Shown here: positions 38,851 through 46,874 of the stretch, in pieces
How the letters are laid out: each line of letters starts with the position of its first letter
Numbering within the stretch: the first letter of the stretch is position 1
Origin: Streptomyces sp. NBC_00224
GTDB lineage: Bacteria > Actinomycetota > Actinomycetes > Streptomycetales > Streptomycetaceae
DNA length: 64,000 nt
Direction: 5' to 3'
Assembly: GCF_041435195.1 (NCBI RefSeq)
Contig: NZ_CP108106.1
Span: forward strand, 6,425,501 to 6,489,500
Program-made: the position numbers and the translations under genes
The notes under the pieces: model-generated
Told to the model about the DNA's origin: nothing
Database searches by the model: none
Seen by the model: only the letters and a program-made list of their open reading frames with translations

Positions 38851-39449
38851 ATCACCGGCAGCAGCCGCGAATGCCCCCCGCGCATCAAAGCCAGCGGGTT
38901 CACATAGGCATCCCCCCGTTTCAGCCCCCAGTGCAGGCACCCTTCCTCCCCGCAGTGCGGCGGTTCCGCGTCCAGGACCGCCACCGGCTGGCCCGCCGAC
39001 ACGCGTTCGCCCGGGTGGACGAGGGCGTGGACCGGCTCGTACGTCGTCCGGAGTGGTGGGCTTCCGGAGCCGTCCAGGGTGATCGTGAGGACGCCCTGGC
39101 CCGCGACGGGGCCCGCGAAGGTCACCCGGCCCGCCGCGACCGCACGGATCTCCGTCCCCGGTGGTGCCGCCAGGTCGACGCCTCGGTGGCCGGGGCCGTA
39201 CGGCGTGGCCGGGGGGTCCCAGCCTCGTACGACCACCGGTGGGCCGGGGACGGGCCAAACCCTGCCGACGACGACCAAGCCCGGGGCCCCCATGGCCCTG
39301 GCCAAGGCCACCGGGGCCGACACGTCCCCCACCCCCGCCCCCACCGGCCCGCCTGCCGCCAGCGATGCCCCCGCCACCCCCGTCGCCCCCAGGGCGAGCA
39401 GGGCGCGGCGTAAGCGGCGGCGGCCTGGTGTGTGGTGCTTGCGGTTCAT
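38829..39449 (-). CDS. Secreted M23-family peptidase (LytM-like)
   Basis: A 206-aa protein with a basic N-terminus and hydrophobic signal segment (about 10-38). The M23 domain has zinc-ligand motif GHRGVDLAAPPGTEIRAVAAGRVTFAG, then VHPGERVSAGQPVAVL, and CLHWGLKRG in place of the usual HLHFG. The Leu-His-Trp version keeps only the second His of HxH, so full activity is not certain. These peptidases cut peptidoglycan cross-links. Two Cys (PHCGEEGCLHW) may form a disulphide. Confidence 0.88.
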   Translation of the reverse strand: MNRKHHTPGRRRLRRALLALGATGVAGASLAAGGPVGAGVGDVSAPVALARAMGAPGLVVVGRVWPVPGPPVVVRGWDPPATPYGPGHRGVDLAAPPGTEIRAVAAGRVTFAGPVAGQGVLTITLDGSGSPPLRTTYEPVHALVHPGERVSAGQPVAVLDAEPPHCGEEGCLHWGLKRGDAYVNPLALMRGGHSRLLPVMGVGVGG

Positions 39450-39499
39450 GGAGGAAGCATCGCGAAAACCGGCGTTTCGCGGTGATCATGGGCCGGGGC

Positions 39500-39526
39500 T
39501 GTGGACAACCAGCCGGTTGTGGACAG
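39500..39526 (-). promoter_or_regulatory. Two DnaA boxes upstream of rpsB
   Basis: TGTGGACAA (39500-39508) and TGTGGACAG (39518-39526) are the reverse complements of TTGTCCACA and CTGTCCACA, both exact Streptomyces DnaA boxes. They have the same orientation and are 18 bases apart. They lie between the divergent M23 and rpsB genes. Confidence 0.6.
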
Positions 39527-39737
39527 TGGCGTCACCCGGCACGGTGAGGGTCCCGTACACTTCTTGTGGCGATCCGGGTCACCGGGTCGACTTCGCACGC
39601 CCCGCCGATGGTCCAGACCACCGGCCGCGTCTCTCGGTCCTTCACCTGTCACACGGTGCGGGGCACGGCGCATTGGGGCGTCAGGCGCGGCAGCCGACCG
39701 GCAGCCGCGATAACCGAGTACCTCAAGGAGTACGGCC

Positions 39738-40670
39738 ATGGCCGTCGTCACGATGCGGGAGCTGCTGGAGAGCGGCGTCCACTTCGGTCACCAGACCCGT
39801 CGCTGGAACCCGAAGATGAAGCGCTTCATCTTCACCGAGCGCAACGGCATCTACATCATCGACCTGCTCCAGTCGCTGTCGTACATCGACCGCGCCTACG
39901 AGTTCGTCAAGGAGACCGTCGCGCACGGCGGCTCCATCATGTTCGTCGGTACGAAGAAGCAGGCTCAGGAAGCCATCGCGGAGCAGGCGACTCGCGTGGG
40001 CATGCCCTACGTGAACCAGCGCTGGCTCGGCGGCATGCTGACCAACTTCTCCACCGTCTACAAGCGTCTGCAGCGCCTCAAGGAGCTTGAGCAGATCGAC
40101 TTCGAGGACGTCGCGGCCTCGGGTCTCACCAAGAAGGAGCTCCTGGTCCTCTCGCGCGAGAAGGCCAAGCTGGAGAAGACCCTCGGTGGTATCCGCGAGA
40201 TGTCGAAGGTTCCCAGCGCCGTCTGGATCGTCGACACCAAGAAGGAGCACATCGCCGTCGGTGAGGCGCGCAAGCTCCACATCCCGGTCGTCGCGATCCT
40301 CGACACGAACTGCGACCCCGACGAGGTCGACTACAAGATCCCGGGCAACGACGACGCGATCCGCTCCGTCACCCTGCTCACCCGCGTGATCGCCGACGCC
40401 GTCGCCGAGGGCCTGATCGCCCGTTCCGGCGTCGCCACCGGTGACTCGAAGCCGGGCGAGAAGGCCGCTGGCGAGCCGCTCGCCGAGTGGGAGCGCGACC
40501 TGCTTGAGGGTGACAAGAAGGCCGACGACGCCGAGGCCCCCGCGGCCGAGGCCGTTGCCGCCGAGGCTCCGGCCGCCGAGGCCGAGAAGCCGGCCGAGGC
40601 CGCTGCCGAGGCTCCGGCCGCTGAGGCCCCGGCCGACGAGGCTCCGGCCGCGGACGCCGAGCAGGCCTGA
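39738..40670 (+). CDS. rpsB: 30S ribosomal protein S2
   Basis: A 310-aa S2. MREL...[33 protein letters not shown] is the standard N-terminus. An Ala/Glu-rich acidic tail (about 262-310, AEAPAAEA repeats) is an actinobacterial addition. AAGGAG precedes the ATG. First gene of rpsB-tsf, separated from tsf by a strong hairpin. Confidence 0.97.
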   Translation: MAVVTMRELLESGVHFGHQTRRWNPKMKRFIFTERNGIYIIDLLQSLSYIDRAYEFVKETVAHGGSIMFVGTKKQAQEAIAEQATRVGMPYVNQRWLGGMLTNFSTVYKRLQRLKELEQIDFEDVAASGLTKKELLVLSREKAKLEKTLGGIREMSKVPSAVWIVDTKKEHIAVGEARKLHIPVVAILDTNCDPDEVDYKIPGNDDAIRSVTLLTRVIADAVAEGLIARSGVATGDSKPGEKAAGEPLAEWERDLLEGDKKADDAEAPAAEAVAAEAPAAEAEKPAEAAAEAPAAEAPADEAPAADAEQA

Positions 40671-40692
40671 CCTTCACGGTCTTCGCTTCGGC

Positions 40693-40731
40693 GGTGACGG
40701 CGGGGGCACAGGCTGTGCCCCCGCCGTCACC
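40693..40731 (+). terminator. Strong hairpin between rpsB and tsf
   Basis: An 18-bp perfect stem, GGTGACGGCGGGGGCACA (40693-40710), pairs with 40714-40731 with a three-base loop. No T-run follows. It is likely a terminator or attenuator that lets rpsB and tsf be expressed at different levels. Confidence 0.8.
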
Positions 40732-40750
40732 CCGTAGCCCCGTAGATCTT

Positions 40751-40774
40751 TCAGACTTCGAGTCAGACTTCGAG
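40751..40774 (+). repeat. Perfect 12-base tandem duplication before tsf
   Basis: TCAGACTTCGAG is present twice without a gap (40751-40762 and 40763-40774), ending just before the tsf ribosome-binding site (GAGAGA). Confidence 0.7.
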
Positions 40775-40790
40775 AGAGAAACACAGACTC

Positions 40791-41627
40791 ATGGCGAACT
40801 ACACCGCCGCTGACGTCAAGAAGCTCCGCGAGCTCACCGGCGCCGGCATGATGGACTGCAAGAAGGCGCTGGACGAGGCCGACGGCAACGTCGACAAGGC
40901 CGTCGAGGCGCTGCGCATCAAGGGCCAGAAGGGCGTCGCCAAGCGCGAGGGCCGTTCCGCCGAGAACGGTGCGGTCGTCTCCCTCATCGCCGAGGACAAC
41001 ACCTCCGGTGTCATCCTTGAGCTGAAGTGCGAGACGGACTTCGTCGCCAAGGGCGAGAAGTTCCAGGCCACCGCCGCCGCGCTGGCCGCGCACGTCGCCG
41101 CGACCTCCCCGGCCGACCTGGAGGCGCTGCTCGCCTCCGAGATCGAGGCCGGCAAGACCGTCCAGGCGTACGTCGACGAGGCCAACGCCAACCTGGGCGA
41201 GAAGATCGTCCTGGACCGCTTCGCGCAGTACGGCGACGGCTTCGTCTTCGCGTACATGCACCGCACCATGCCCGACCTGCCGCCGCAGATCGGTGTTCTG
41301 GTCGAGCTGGACAAGGCCGACGCCGACGTCGCCAAGGGCATCGCGCAGCACATCGCCGCGTTCGCCCCGAAGTGGCTGTCCCGCGAGGACGTCCCGGCCG
41401 AGATCGTCGAGACCGAGCGTCGTGTCGCCGAGGAGACCACGCGCGCCGAGGGCAAGCCCGAGGCCGCGCTCCCGAAGATCGTCGAGGGTCGCGTCAACGG
41501 CTTCTTCAAGGACGCCACGCTCCTTGGCCAGCCGTACGCGCTCGACAACAAGAAGTCCGTCCAGAAGGTTCTGGACGAGGCCGGTGTCACCCTGAAGCGC
41601 TTCTCGCGCATCAAGGTCGGCATCTGA
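40791..41627 (+). CDS. tsf: Elongation factor Ts
   Basis: A 278-aa guanine-nucleotide exchange factor for EF-Tu. The N-terminal UBA-like domain is YTAADVKKLRELTGAGMMDCKKAL; the exchange signature is ELKCETDFVAKGEKF (TDFV). Length is the actinobacterial one. Follows rpsB after a hairpin. Confidence 0.97.
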   Translation: MANYTAADVKKLRELTGAGMMDCKKALDEADGNVDKAVEALRIKGQKGVAKREGRSAENGAVVSLIAEDNTSGVILELKCETDFVAKGEKFQATAAALAAHVAATSPADLEALLASEIEAGKTVQAYVDEANANLGEKIVLDRFAQYGDGFVFAYMHRTMPDLPPQIGVLVELDKADADVAKGIAQHIAAFAPKWLSREDVPAEIVETERRVAEETTRAEGKPEAALPKIVEGRVNGFFKDATLLGQPYALDNKKSVQKVLDEAGVTLKRFSRIKVGI

Positions 41628-41715
41628 GTCCGTTCAGCGATCGACGGAAGACCCCGCTAGGGTCTGAGGCAGTCGTCGGCCGCGCTCGCGACGGACGACC
41701 GCAGATCTGACGAGG

Positions 41716-41759
41716 AGGCCATTGCCGCTCAGGGACACAGCACCCACCGGCAATGGCCT
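41716..41759 (+). terminator. Terminator-like hairpin between tsf and pyrH
   Basis: AGGCCATTGCCG (41716-41727) pairs with CGGCAATGGCCT (41748-41759), 12 bp with a 20-base loop, followed by TCTTCG. Confidence 0.75.
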
Positions 41760-41786
41760 TCTTCGTATGTGTACGAGGAGATCCCC

Positions 41787-42566
41787 ATGAATCAGGGCGC
41801 GGACGCCGCCACCCAGGCTGACCACAAGCGCGACGACGGCAAGGTGACCGGGCGCTTCATGCTGAAGCTCTCCGGTGAGGCGTTCGCCGGCGGAGGGGGT
41901 CTCGGCGTGGACCCCGACGTCGTGCACGCCATCGCCCGCGAGATCGCCAATGTCGTACGGGACGGCGCGCAGATCGCCGTCGTCATCGGCGGCGGCAACT
42001 TCTTCCGTGGAGCCGAGCTCCAGCAGCGCGGCATGGACCGGGCCCGCTCCGACTACATGGGCATGCTCGGCACGGTCATGAACTGCCTCGCTCTCCAGGA
42101 CTTCCTGGAGAAGGAGGGCATCGACTCCCGGGTCCAGACCGCCATCACGATGGGCCAGGTCGCGGAGCCGTACATCCCGCTGCGCGCGGTGCGCCACCTG
42201 GAGAAGGGACGCGTCGTCATCTTCGGCGCGGGCATGGGCATGCCGTACTTCTCCACCGACACCACGGCCGCCCAGCGCGCCCTGGAGATCGACGCCGAGG
42301 CCATGCTGATGGGCAAGAACGGGGTGGACGGGGTCTACGACTCCGACCCCCGCGTCAACCCGGACGCCGTGAAGTTCGACGCGCTGGAGTACGGCGAGGT
42401 CATCACCCGCGACCTGAAGGTGGCGGACATGACGGCCATCACCCTCTGCCGCGACAACAACCTCCCCATCCTTGTCTTCGAACTGCTCGCCGAGGGCAAT
42501 ATCGCTCGCGCGGTCAAGGGTGAGAAGATCGGCACGCTCGTGAGCGACCAGGGCACCCGGGCCTGA
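41787..42566 (+). CDS. pyrH: UMP kinase
   Basis: A 259-aa bacterial UMP kinase (amino-acid-kinase fold) making UDP from [61 protein letters not shown] and the [16 protein letters not shown] segment are canonical. ATG 41787 follows GAGGAG. A short in-frame upstream ATG exists at 41769. Confidence 0.96.
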   Translation: MNQGADAATQADHKRDDGKVTGRFMLKLSGEAFAGGGGLGVDPDVVHAIAREIANVVRDGAQIAVVIGGGNFFRGAELQQRGMDRARSDYMGMLGTVMNCLALQDFLEKEGIDSRVQTAITMGQVAEPYIPLRAVRHLEKGRVVIFGAGMGMPYFSTDTTAAQRALEIDAEAMLMGKNGVDGVYDSDPRVNPDAVKFDALEYGEVITRDLKVADMTAITLCRDNNLPILVFELLAEGNIARAVKGEKIGTLVSDQGTRA

Positions 42567-42686
42567 CCGGGGGATGGACAATCCCCTGACGGTCGGACAC
42601 CGTGCAGGGGAAGACGCGGGTTACGCAGGGCCGTTGAGCACCCCACGGAGCACTCCCGGCCCACTCAAGACATGCAGGAGCAAGTG

Positions 42687-43244
42687 GTGATCGAAGAAAT
42701 CCTCCTCGAAGCCGAGGAGAAGATGGAGAAGGCCGTCGTGGTCGCCAAGGAGGACTTCGCCGCGATTCGCACCGGCCGTGCGCACCCGGCGATGTTCAAC
42801 AAGATCGTGGCTGACTACTACGGTGCGCTGACGCCGATCAACCAGCTGGCCTCGTTCTCGGTGCCCGAGCCGCGCATGGCCGTGGTGACCCCGTTCGACA
42901 AGAGCGCGCTGCGCAACATCGAGCAGGCGATCCGCGACTCGGACCTGGGCGTCAACCCGAGCAATGACGGCTCCATCATCCGGGTGACGTTCCCGGAGCT
43001 GACGGAGGAGCGCCGCCGGGACTACATCAAGGTCGCCCGGACCAAGGCCGAGGACTCCAAGGTGTCGATCCGTTCCGTGCGCCGCAAGGCCAAGGACGCC
43101 CTCGACAAGCTCGTCAAGGACAAGGAGTCCGGCGAGGACGAGGTCCGCCGTGCGGAGAAGGAGCTCGACGACACCACCGCGAAGTACGTCGCGCAGGTGG
43201 ACGAGCTGCTCAAGCACAAGGAAGCAGAGCTGCTCGAAGTCTGA
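42687..43244 (+). CDS. frr: Ribosome recycling factor
   Basis: A 185-aa RRF that splits post-termination ribosomes with [40 protein letters not shown] to the end matches the family along its whole length. GTG 42687 gives exactly 185 residues and has AGGAG six bases before it; the ATG at 42672 would overlap that site. Its stop overlaps the cdsA start by one base. Confidence 0.96.
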   Translation: MIEEILLEAEEKMEKAVVVAKEDFAAIRTGRAHPAMFNKIVADYYGALTPINQLASFSVPEPRMAVVTPFDKSALRNIEQAIRDSDLGVNPSNDGSIIRVTFPELTEERRRDYIKVARTKAEDSKVSIRSVRRKAKDALDKLVKDKESGEDEVRRAEKELDDTTAKYVAQVDELLKHKEAELLEV

Positions 43245-44362
43245 TGAACGACTCTTCCTGGGGGGCTCCGCCGCGCCCCGAGCACTGGGGGCCGTCCGAC
43301 CAGGGGCCTTCCCAGGAGGTGCCTTCGGCGGGCGCTGCCTACGATGCGTATGACGCCCCGTCCCGGACGCACCGATCGCCCGCAGTGCCAGACGCGGGCA
43401 GAGACGCCGTAGACCGCGAACAACGTGACCGGGGGGCCGCTCGGGTGAGCGGTCCCCTGTTCCGCGAAGAGACGCCGCAGGAGCCCATGCCCAGCTCGGT
43501 ACCACCTTCGACTCCGCAGCAGCCGCAGCGGCCCGCGCAGCCGGAGAAGAAGCGGGCCGGGCGCGACCTGCGGGCCGCGATAGGGGTCGGCGTCGGGCTC
43601 GGCGCGGTGATCCTGGCGTCGCTGTTCGTCGTCAAGGCCGTCTTCGTCGGGGTGATCGCGGTGGCGGTCGTCGTCGGCCTGTGGGAGCTCACCTCCCGGC
43701 TCGACGAGCGCAAGGGCATCAAGGCGCCGCTGGTGCCGCTCGCGGTGGGCGGCGCGGCGATGGTCGTCGCCGGCTACGCGCGCGGTGCCGAAGGCGCCTG
43801 GGTCGCGATGGCGCTCACGTCGCTCGCGGTGCTGGTGTGGCGGATGACGGAGAAGCCCGAGGGCTATCTCAAGGACGTCACCGCGGGTGTCTTCGCGGCG
43901 TTCTACGTGCCGTTCCTGGCCACGTTCGTCGCGATGATGCTGACCGCCGACGACGGGCCCTGGCGGGTCTTCGTCTTCCTGCTGCTGACCGTGGTCAGCG
44001 ACACCGGCGCGTACGCCATCGGCTGGCGCTTCGGCAAGACGAAGCTGGCGCCGCGCATCAGCCCCGGCAAGACCCGTGAGGGCCTGCTCGGCGCGGTGAC
44101 GTTCGCGATGGCGGCGGGCGCGGTGTGCATGCAGTTCCTCATCGACGACGGCCAGTGGTGGCAGGGCCTGCTGCTCGGCCTCGCGGTCGCGGCGAGCGCC
44201 ACGCTCGGCGACCTCGGCGAGTCGATGATCAAGCGGGACCTCGGCATCAAGGACATGGGCACGCTGCTGCCCGGCCACGGCGGCATCATGGACCGCCTGG
44301 ACTCCTTGCTGCCTACGGCACCAGTGGTGTGGCTGTTGATGGTCGCCTTCGTCGGCAGCTGA
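43244..44362 (+). CDS. cdsA: Phosphatidate cytidylyltransferase
   Basis: A 372-aa integral membrane enzyme making CDP-diacylglycerol. A long hydrophilic Pro/Arg-rich N-terminus (1-103) precedes about eight membrane segments. The family signature SMIKRDLGIKDMGTLLPGHGGIMDRLDS lies near the C-terminus. The order pyrH-frr-cdsA is typical of many bacteria. Confidence 0.95.
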   Translation: MNDSSWGAPPRPEHWGPSDQGPSQEVPSAGAAYDAYDAPSRTHRSPAVPDAGRDAVDREQRDRGAARVSGPLFREETPQEPMPSSVPPSTPQQPQRPAQPEKKRAGRDLRAAIGVGVGLGAVILASLFVVKAVFVGVIAVAVVVGLWELTSRLDERKGIKAPLVPLAVGGAAMVVAGYARGAEGAWVAMALTSLAVLVWRMTEKPEGYLKDVTAGVFAAFYVPFLATFVAMMLTADDGPWRVFVFLLLTVVSDTGAYAIGWRFGKTKLAPRISPGKTREGLLGAVTFAMAAGAVCMQFLIDDGQWWQGLLLGLAVAASATLGDLGESMIKRDLGIKDMGTLLPGHGGIMDRLDSLLPTAPVVWLLMVAFVGS

Positions 44363-44404
44363 CCGGCTGCTTCACCAGGCGCTGACCTGCTGTTTCATCG
44401 GTCG

Positions 44405-44435
44405 GGGGCTCGTTGTCCACAGGACGGCGAGCCCC
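44405..44435 (+). terminator. Terminator after cdsA with a DnaA box in its loop
   Basis: GGGGCTCG (44405-44412) pairs with CGAGCCCC (44428-44435), followed by TTTCC. The 15-base loop contains TTGTCCACA (44413-44421), an exact Streptomyces DnaA box. Confidence 0.75.
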
Positions 44436-44465
44436 TTTCCGTATGTCTGAGACACTGGTGGGACC

Positions 44466-45572
44466 ATGCCGAAGCCCGGAGAACTCACTTTCGTCGCCCC
44501 CCGCGGAGCCAAGAAGCCGCCGCGGCACCTCGCCGACCTCTCGCCCGCCGAGCGGAAAGAGGCTGTCGCCGCGATCGGCGAGAAGCCGTTCCGCGCCAAG
44601 CAGCTCTCGCAGCACTACTTCGCGCGGTACGCGCACGACCCGGCCGAGTGGACGGACATCCCCGCGGCCGCGCGCACCCGGCTCCAGGAGGAGCTGCTGC
44701 CGGACCTGATGTCGGTGGTGCGGCACATCTCGTGCGACGACGACACCACCCGCAAGACGCTGTGGCGGCTGCACGACGGGACGCTCGTCGAGTCGGTCCT
44801 GATGCGCTACCCCGACCGGGTGACCATGTGCATCTCCTCGCAGGCCGGCTGCGGTATGAACTGCCCGTTCTGCGCGACCGGCCAGGCGGGCCTGGACCGC
44901 AACCTGTCGACCGCCGAGATCGTGCACCAGATCGTCGACGGCATGCGCGCACTGCGCGACGGCGAGGTCCCCGGCGGCCCGGCGCGCCTGTCGAACATCG
45001 TCTTCATGGGCATGGGCGAGCCGCTCGCCAACTACAAGCGGGTCGTCGGCTCCATCCGCCGCCTCACCGACCCCGAGCCCGACGGCCTGGGCCTGTCCCA
45101 GCGCGGCATCACCGTCTCCACCGTCGGCCTGGTCCCGGCCATGCACCGCTTCGCCGACGAGGGCTTCAAGTGCCGCCTCGCCGTGTCGCTGCACGCGCCG
45201 GACGACGAGCTGCGCGACACCCTGGTCCCGGTCAACACGCGCTGGAAGGTCCGCGAGGTCCTGGACGCGGCGTGGGAGTACGCGGAGAAGTCCGGCCGCC
45301 GCATCTCGATCGAGTACGCACTGATCCGCGACATCAACGACCAGGCCTGGCGCGGTGACCTGCTCGGCCGCCTCCTCAAGGGCAAGCGCGTCCACGTCAA
45401 CCTGATCCCGCTGAACCCGACGCCGGGCTCGAAGTGGACCGCCTCGCGCCCCGAGGACGAGAAGGCGTTCGTCGAGGCCATCGCCGCCCACGGGGTGCCG
45501 GTCACCGTCCGGGACACCCGTGGCCAGGAGATCGACGGAGCGTGCGGACAGCTCGCCGCGTCCGAGAGGTAG
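44466..45572 (+). CDS. rlmN: Dual-specificity rRNA/tRNA methyltransferase RlmN
   Basis: A 368-aa radical-SAM enzyme making m2A2503 in 23S rRNA and m2A37 in tRNAs. The CxxxCxxC cluster is C129, C133, C136 in CGMNCPFC; the SAM-binding segment is [12 protein letters not shown]; a C-terminal Cys360 in DGACGQL fits the methyl-carrying residue of the mechanism. ATG 44466 gives the usual length. Confidence 0.96.
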   Translation: MPKPGELTFVAPRGAKKPPRHLADLSPAERKEAVAAIGEKPFRAKQLSQHYFARYAHDPAEWTDIPAAARTRLQEELLPDLMSVVRHISCDDDTTRKTLWRLHDGTLVESVLMRYPDRVTMCISSQAGCGMNCPFCATGQAGLDRNLSTAEIVHQIVDGMRALRDGEVPGGPARLSNIVFMGMGEPLANYKRVVGSIRRLTDPEPDGLGLSQRGITVSTVGLVPAMHRFADEGFKCRLAVSLHAPDDELRDTLVPVNTRWKVREVLDAAWEYAEKSGRRISIEYALIRDINDQAWRGDLLGRLLKGKRVHVNLIPLNPTPGSKWTASRPEDEKAFVEAIAAHGVPVTVRDTRGQEIDGACGQLAASER

Positions 45573-45593
45573 TCTGGGCTCGAAATTTGCATA

Positions 45594-45690
45594 TTCCGAC
45601 AGGGGAGCGCCACAGCGCTGAGAGTGCGACACCGTCAGGTCGCAGACCCTCTGAACCTTGCCCAGGTCATTCTGGGTAGGAAGTTCGGTC
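45594..45690 (+). ncRNA. TPP riboswitch (THI element)
   Basis: The conserved blocks occur in order: GGGGAGCGCC, GCGCTGAGAGTG, GCAGACCCTCTGAACCT, and TCATTCTGGGTAGGAAG, with an outer stem CCGAC/GTTCGG. It controls the downstream thiamine-type ABC importer by binding thiamine pyrophosphate. Confidence 0.94.
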
Positions 45691-45707
45691 ATCACTCAAG
45701 CTGTTGC

Positions 45708-45767
45708 GCCCTGCTCGCCGCCGCCCGGTGAGCAGGGCCGCGTCTCTTCCTGGTCCCACCAGGAGGA
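45708..45767 (+). promoter_or_regulatory. Expression platform of the TPP riboswitch
   Basis: A hairpin GCCCTGCTC/GAGCAGGGC (45708-45716, 45730-45738) is followed by CGCGTCTCTT. A second one, TCCTGGT/ACCAGGA (45748-45754, 45758-45764), covers part of the Shine-Dalgarno AGGAGGA (45761-45767), ten bases before the ATG. Either could mediate the riboswitch response. Confidence 0.6.
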
Positions 45768-45776
45768 TCCACAACC

Positions 45777-46874
45777 ATGCGCAGTACGAAGAAGTTGGCG
45801 GCCGGCGCGCTCGCCGCCGCCCTCGGGGTCAGTACGCTCGCCGCGTGCGGCGGCAAGGACGACGGCGCCGGCAAGTCCGACGGCGGCACCATGTCCAAGA
45901 CCGTCACGCTGGTCAGCCACGACTCGTTCGCCGCCTCCGACGCGGTGCTCAAGGAGTTCACCGCGCAGACCGGCTACACGGTCAAGGTCCTCAAGAGCGG
46001 CGACGCGGGCGCGGCGCTCAACCAGGAGATCCTCACCAAGGGTTCCCCGCGCGGCGACGTCTTCTTCGGCGTCGACAACACCCTGCTCTCGCGCGCCCTC
46101 GACAACGGGATCTTCACCCCGTACGAGGCGAAGGGCCTCGCCGCCGTCCCCGCGGCCGTCCAGCTCGACCAGGGCAGGCACCGGGTCACGCCGATCGACA
46201 CCGGCGACATCTGCGTCAACTACGACAAGAAGTACTTCGCGGACAAGAAGCTCAGCCCGCCGAGCTCCTTCGCCGACCTGATCAAGCCCGAGTACAAGAA
46301 CCTGCTGGTCACCGAGAACGCGGCGACCTCCTCGCCGGGCCTGGGCTTCCTGCTCGGCAGCGCCGCCCAGTACGGCGACGACGGCTGGCAGGACTACTGG
46401 AAGAAGCTCAAGGACAACGGCGTCAAGGTCGTCGACGGCTGGGAGCAGGCCTACAACCAGGACTTCTCCGGCTCGGCCGGCGGCAAGAAGGCCAAGGGCG
46501 ACCGCCCGCTGGTCGTCTCCTACGCCTCCAGCCCGCCCGTCGAGGTCCTGTACGCCAAGCCGCAGCCCACCGAGGCCCCCACCGGCGTCGCCACCGGCAC
46601 CTGCTTCCGCCAGACCGAGTTCGCCGGGCTCCTCAAGGGCGCCAAGAACGAGGCGGGCGGCAAGGCGCTCCTCGACTTCCTGATCTCCAAGAAGTTCCAG
46701 GAGGACATGCCGCTCAACATGTTCGTGAACCCGGTGCTCAAGGACGCCAAGCTGCCCGAGCTGTTCACCAAGTTCGGCGCCACGGTCACCGAAACGCACG
46801 ACGTCGCTCCGGAGAAGATCTCCAAGAACCGTGAGCAGTGGGTCAAGTCGTGGTCCTCGCTCGTGCTGAAGTAA
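45777..46874 (+). CDS. Thiamine-type ABC transporter substrate-binding lipoprotein
   Basis: A 365-aa protein with lipoprotein signal: lipobox LAAC, Cys24 acylated. The mature part (SKTVTLVSHDSFAASDAVLKEFTAQTGYTVKVLKSGDAGAALNQEIL) resembles ThiB, the periplasmic binding protein for thiamine and its phosphates. The TPP riboswitch directly upstream supports that substrate. It overlaps the permease gene by about 25-37 bases. Confidence 0.9.
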   Translation: MRSTKKLAAGALAAALGVSTLAACGGKDDGAGKSDGGTMSKTVTLVSHDSFAASDAVLKEFTAQTGYTVKVLKSGDAGAALNQEILTKGSPRGDVFFGVDNTLLSRALDNGIFTPYEAKGLAAVPAAVQLDQGRHRVTPIDTGDICVNYDKKYFADKKLSPPSSFADLIKPEYKNLLVTENAATSSPGLGFLLGSAAQYGDDGWQDYWKKLKDNGVKVVDGWEQAYNQDFSGSAGGKKAKGDRPLVVSYASSPPVEVLYAKPQPTEAPTGVATGTCFRQTEFAGLLKGAKNEAGGKALLDFLISKKFQEDMPLNMFVNPVLKDAKLPELFTKFGATVTETHDVAPEKISKNREQWVKSWSSLVLK

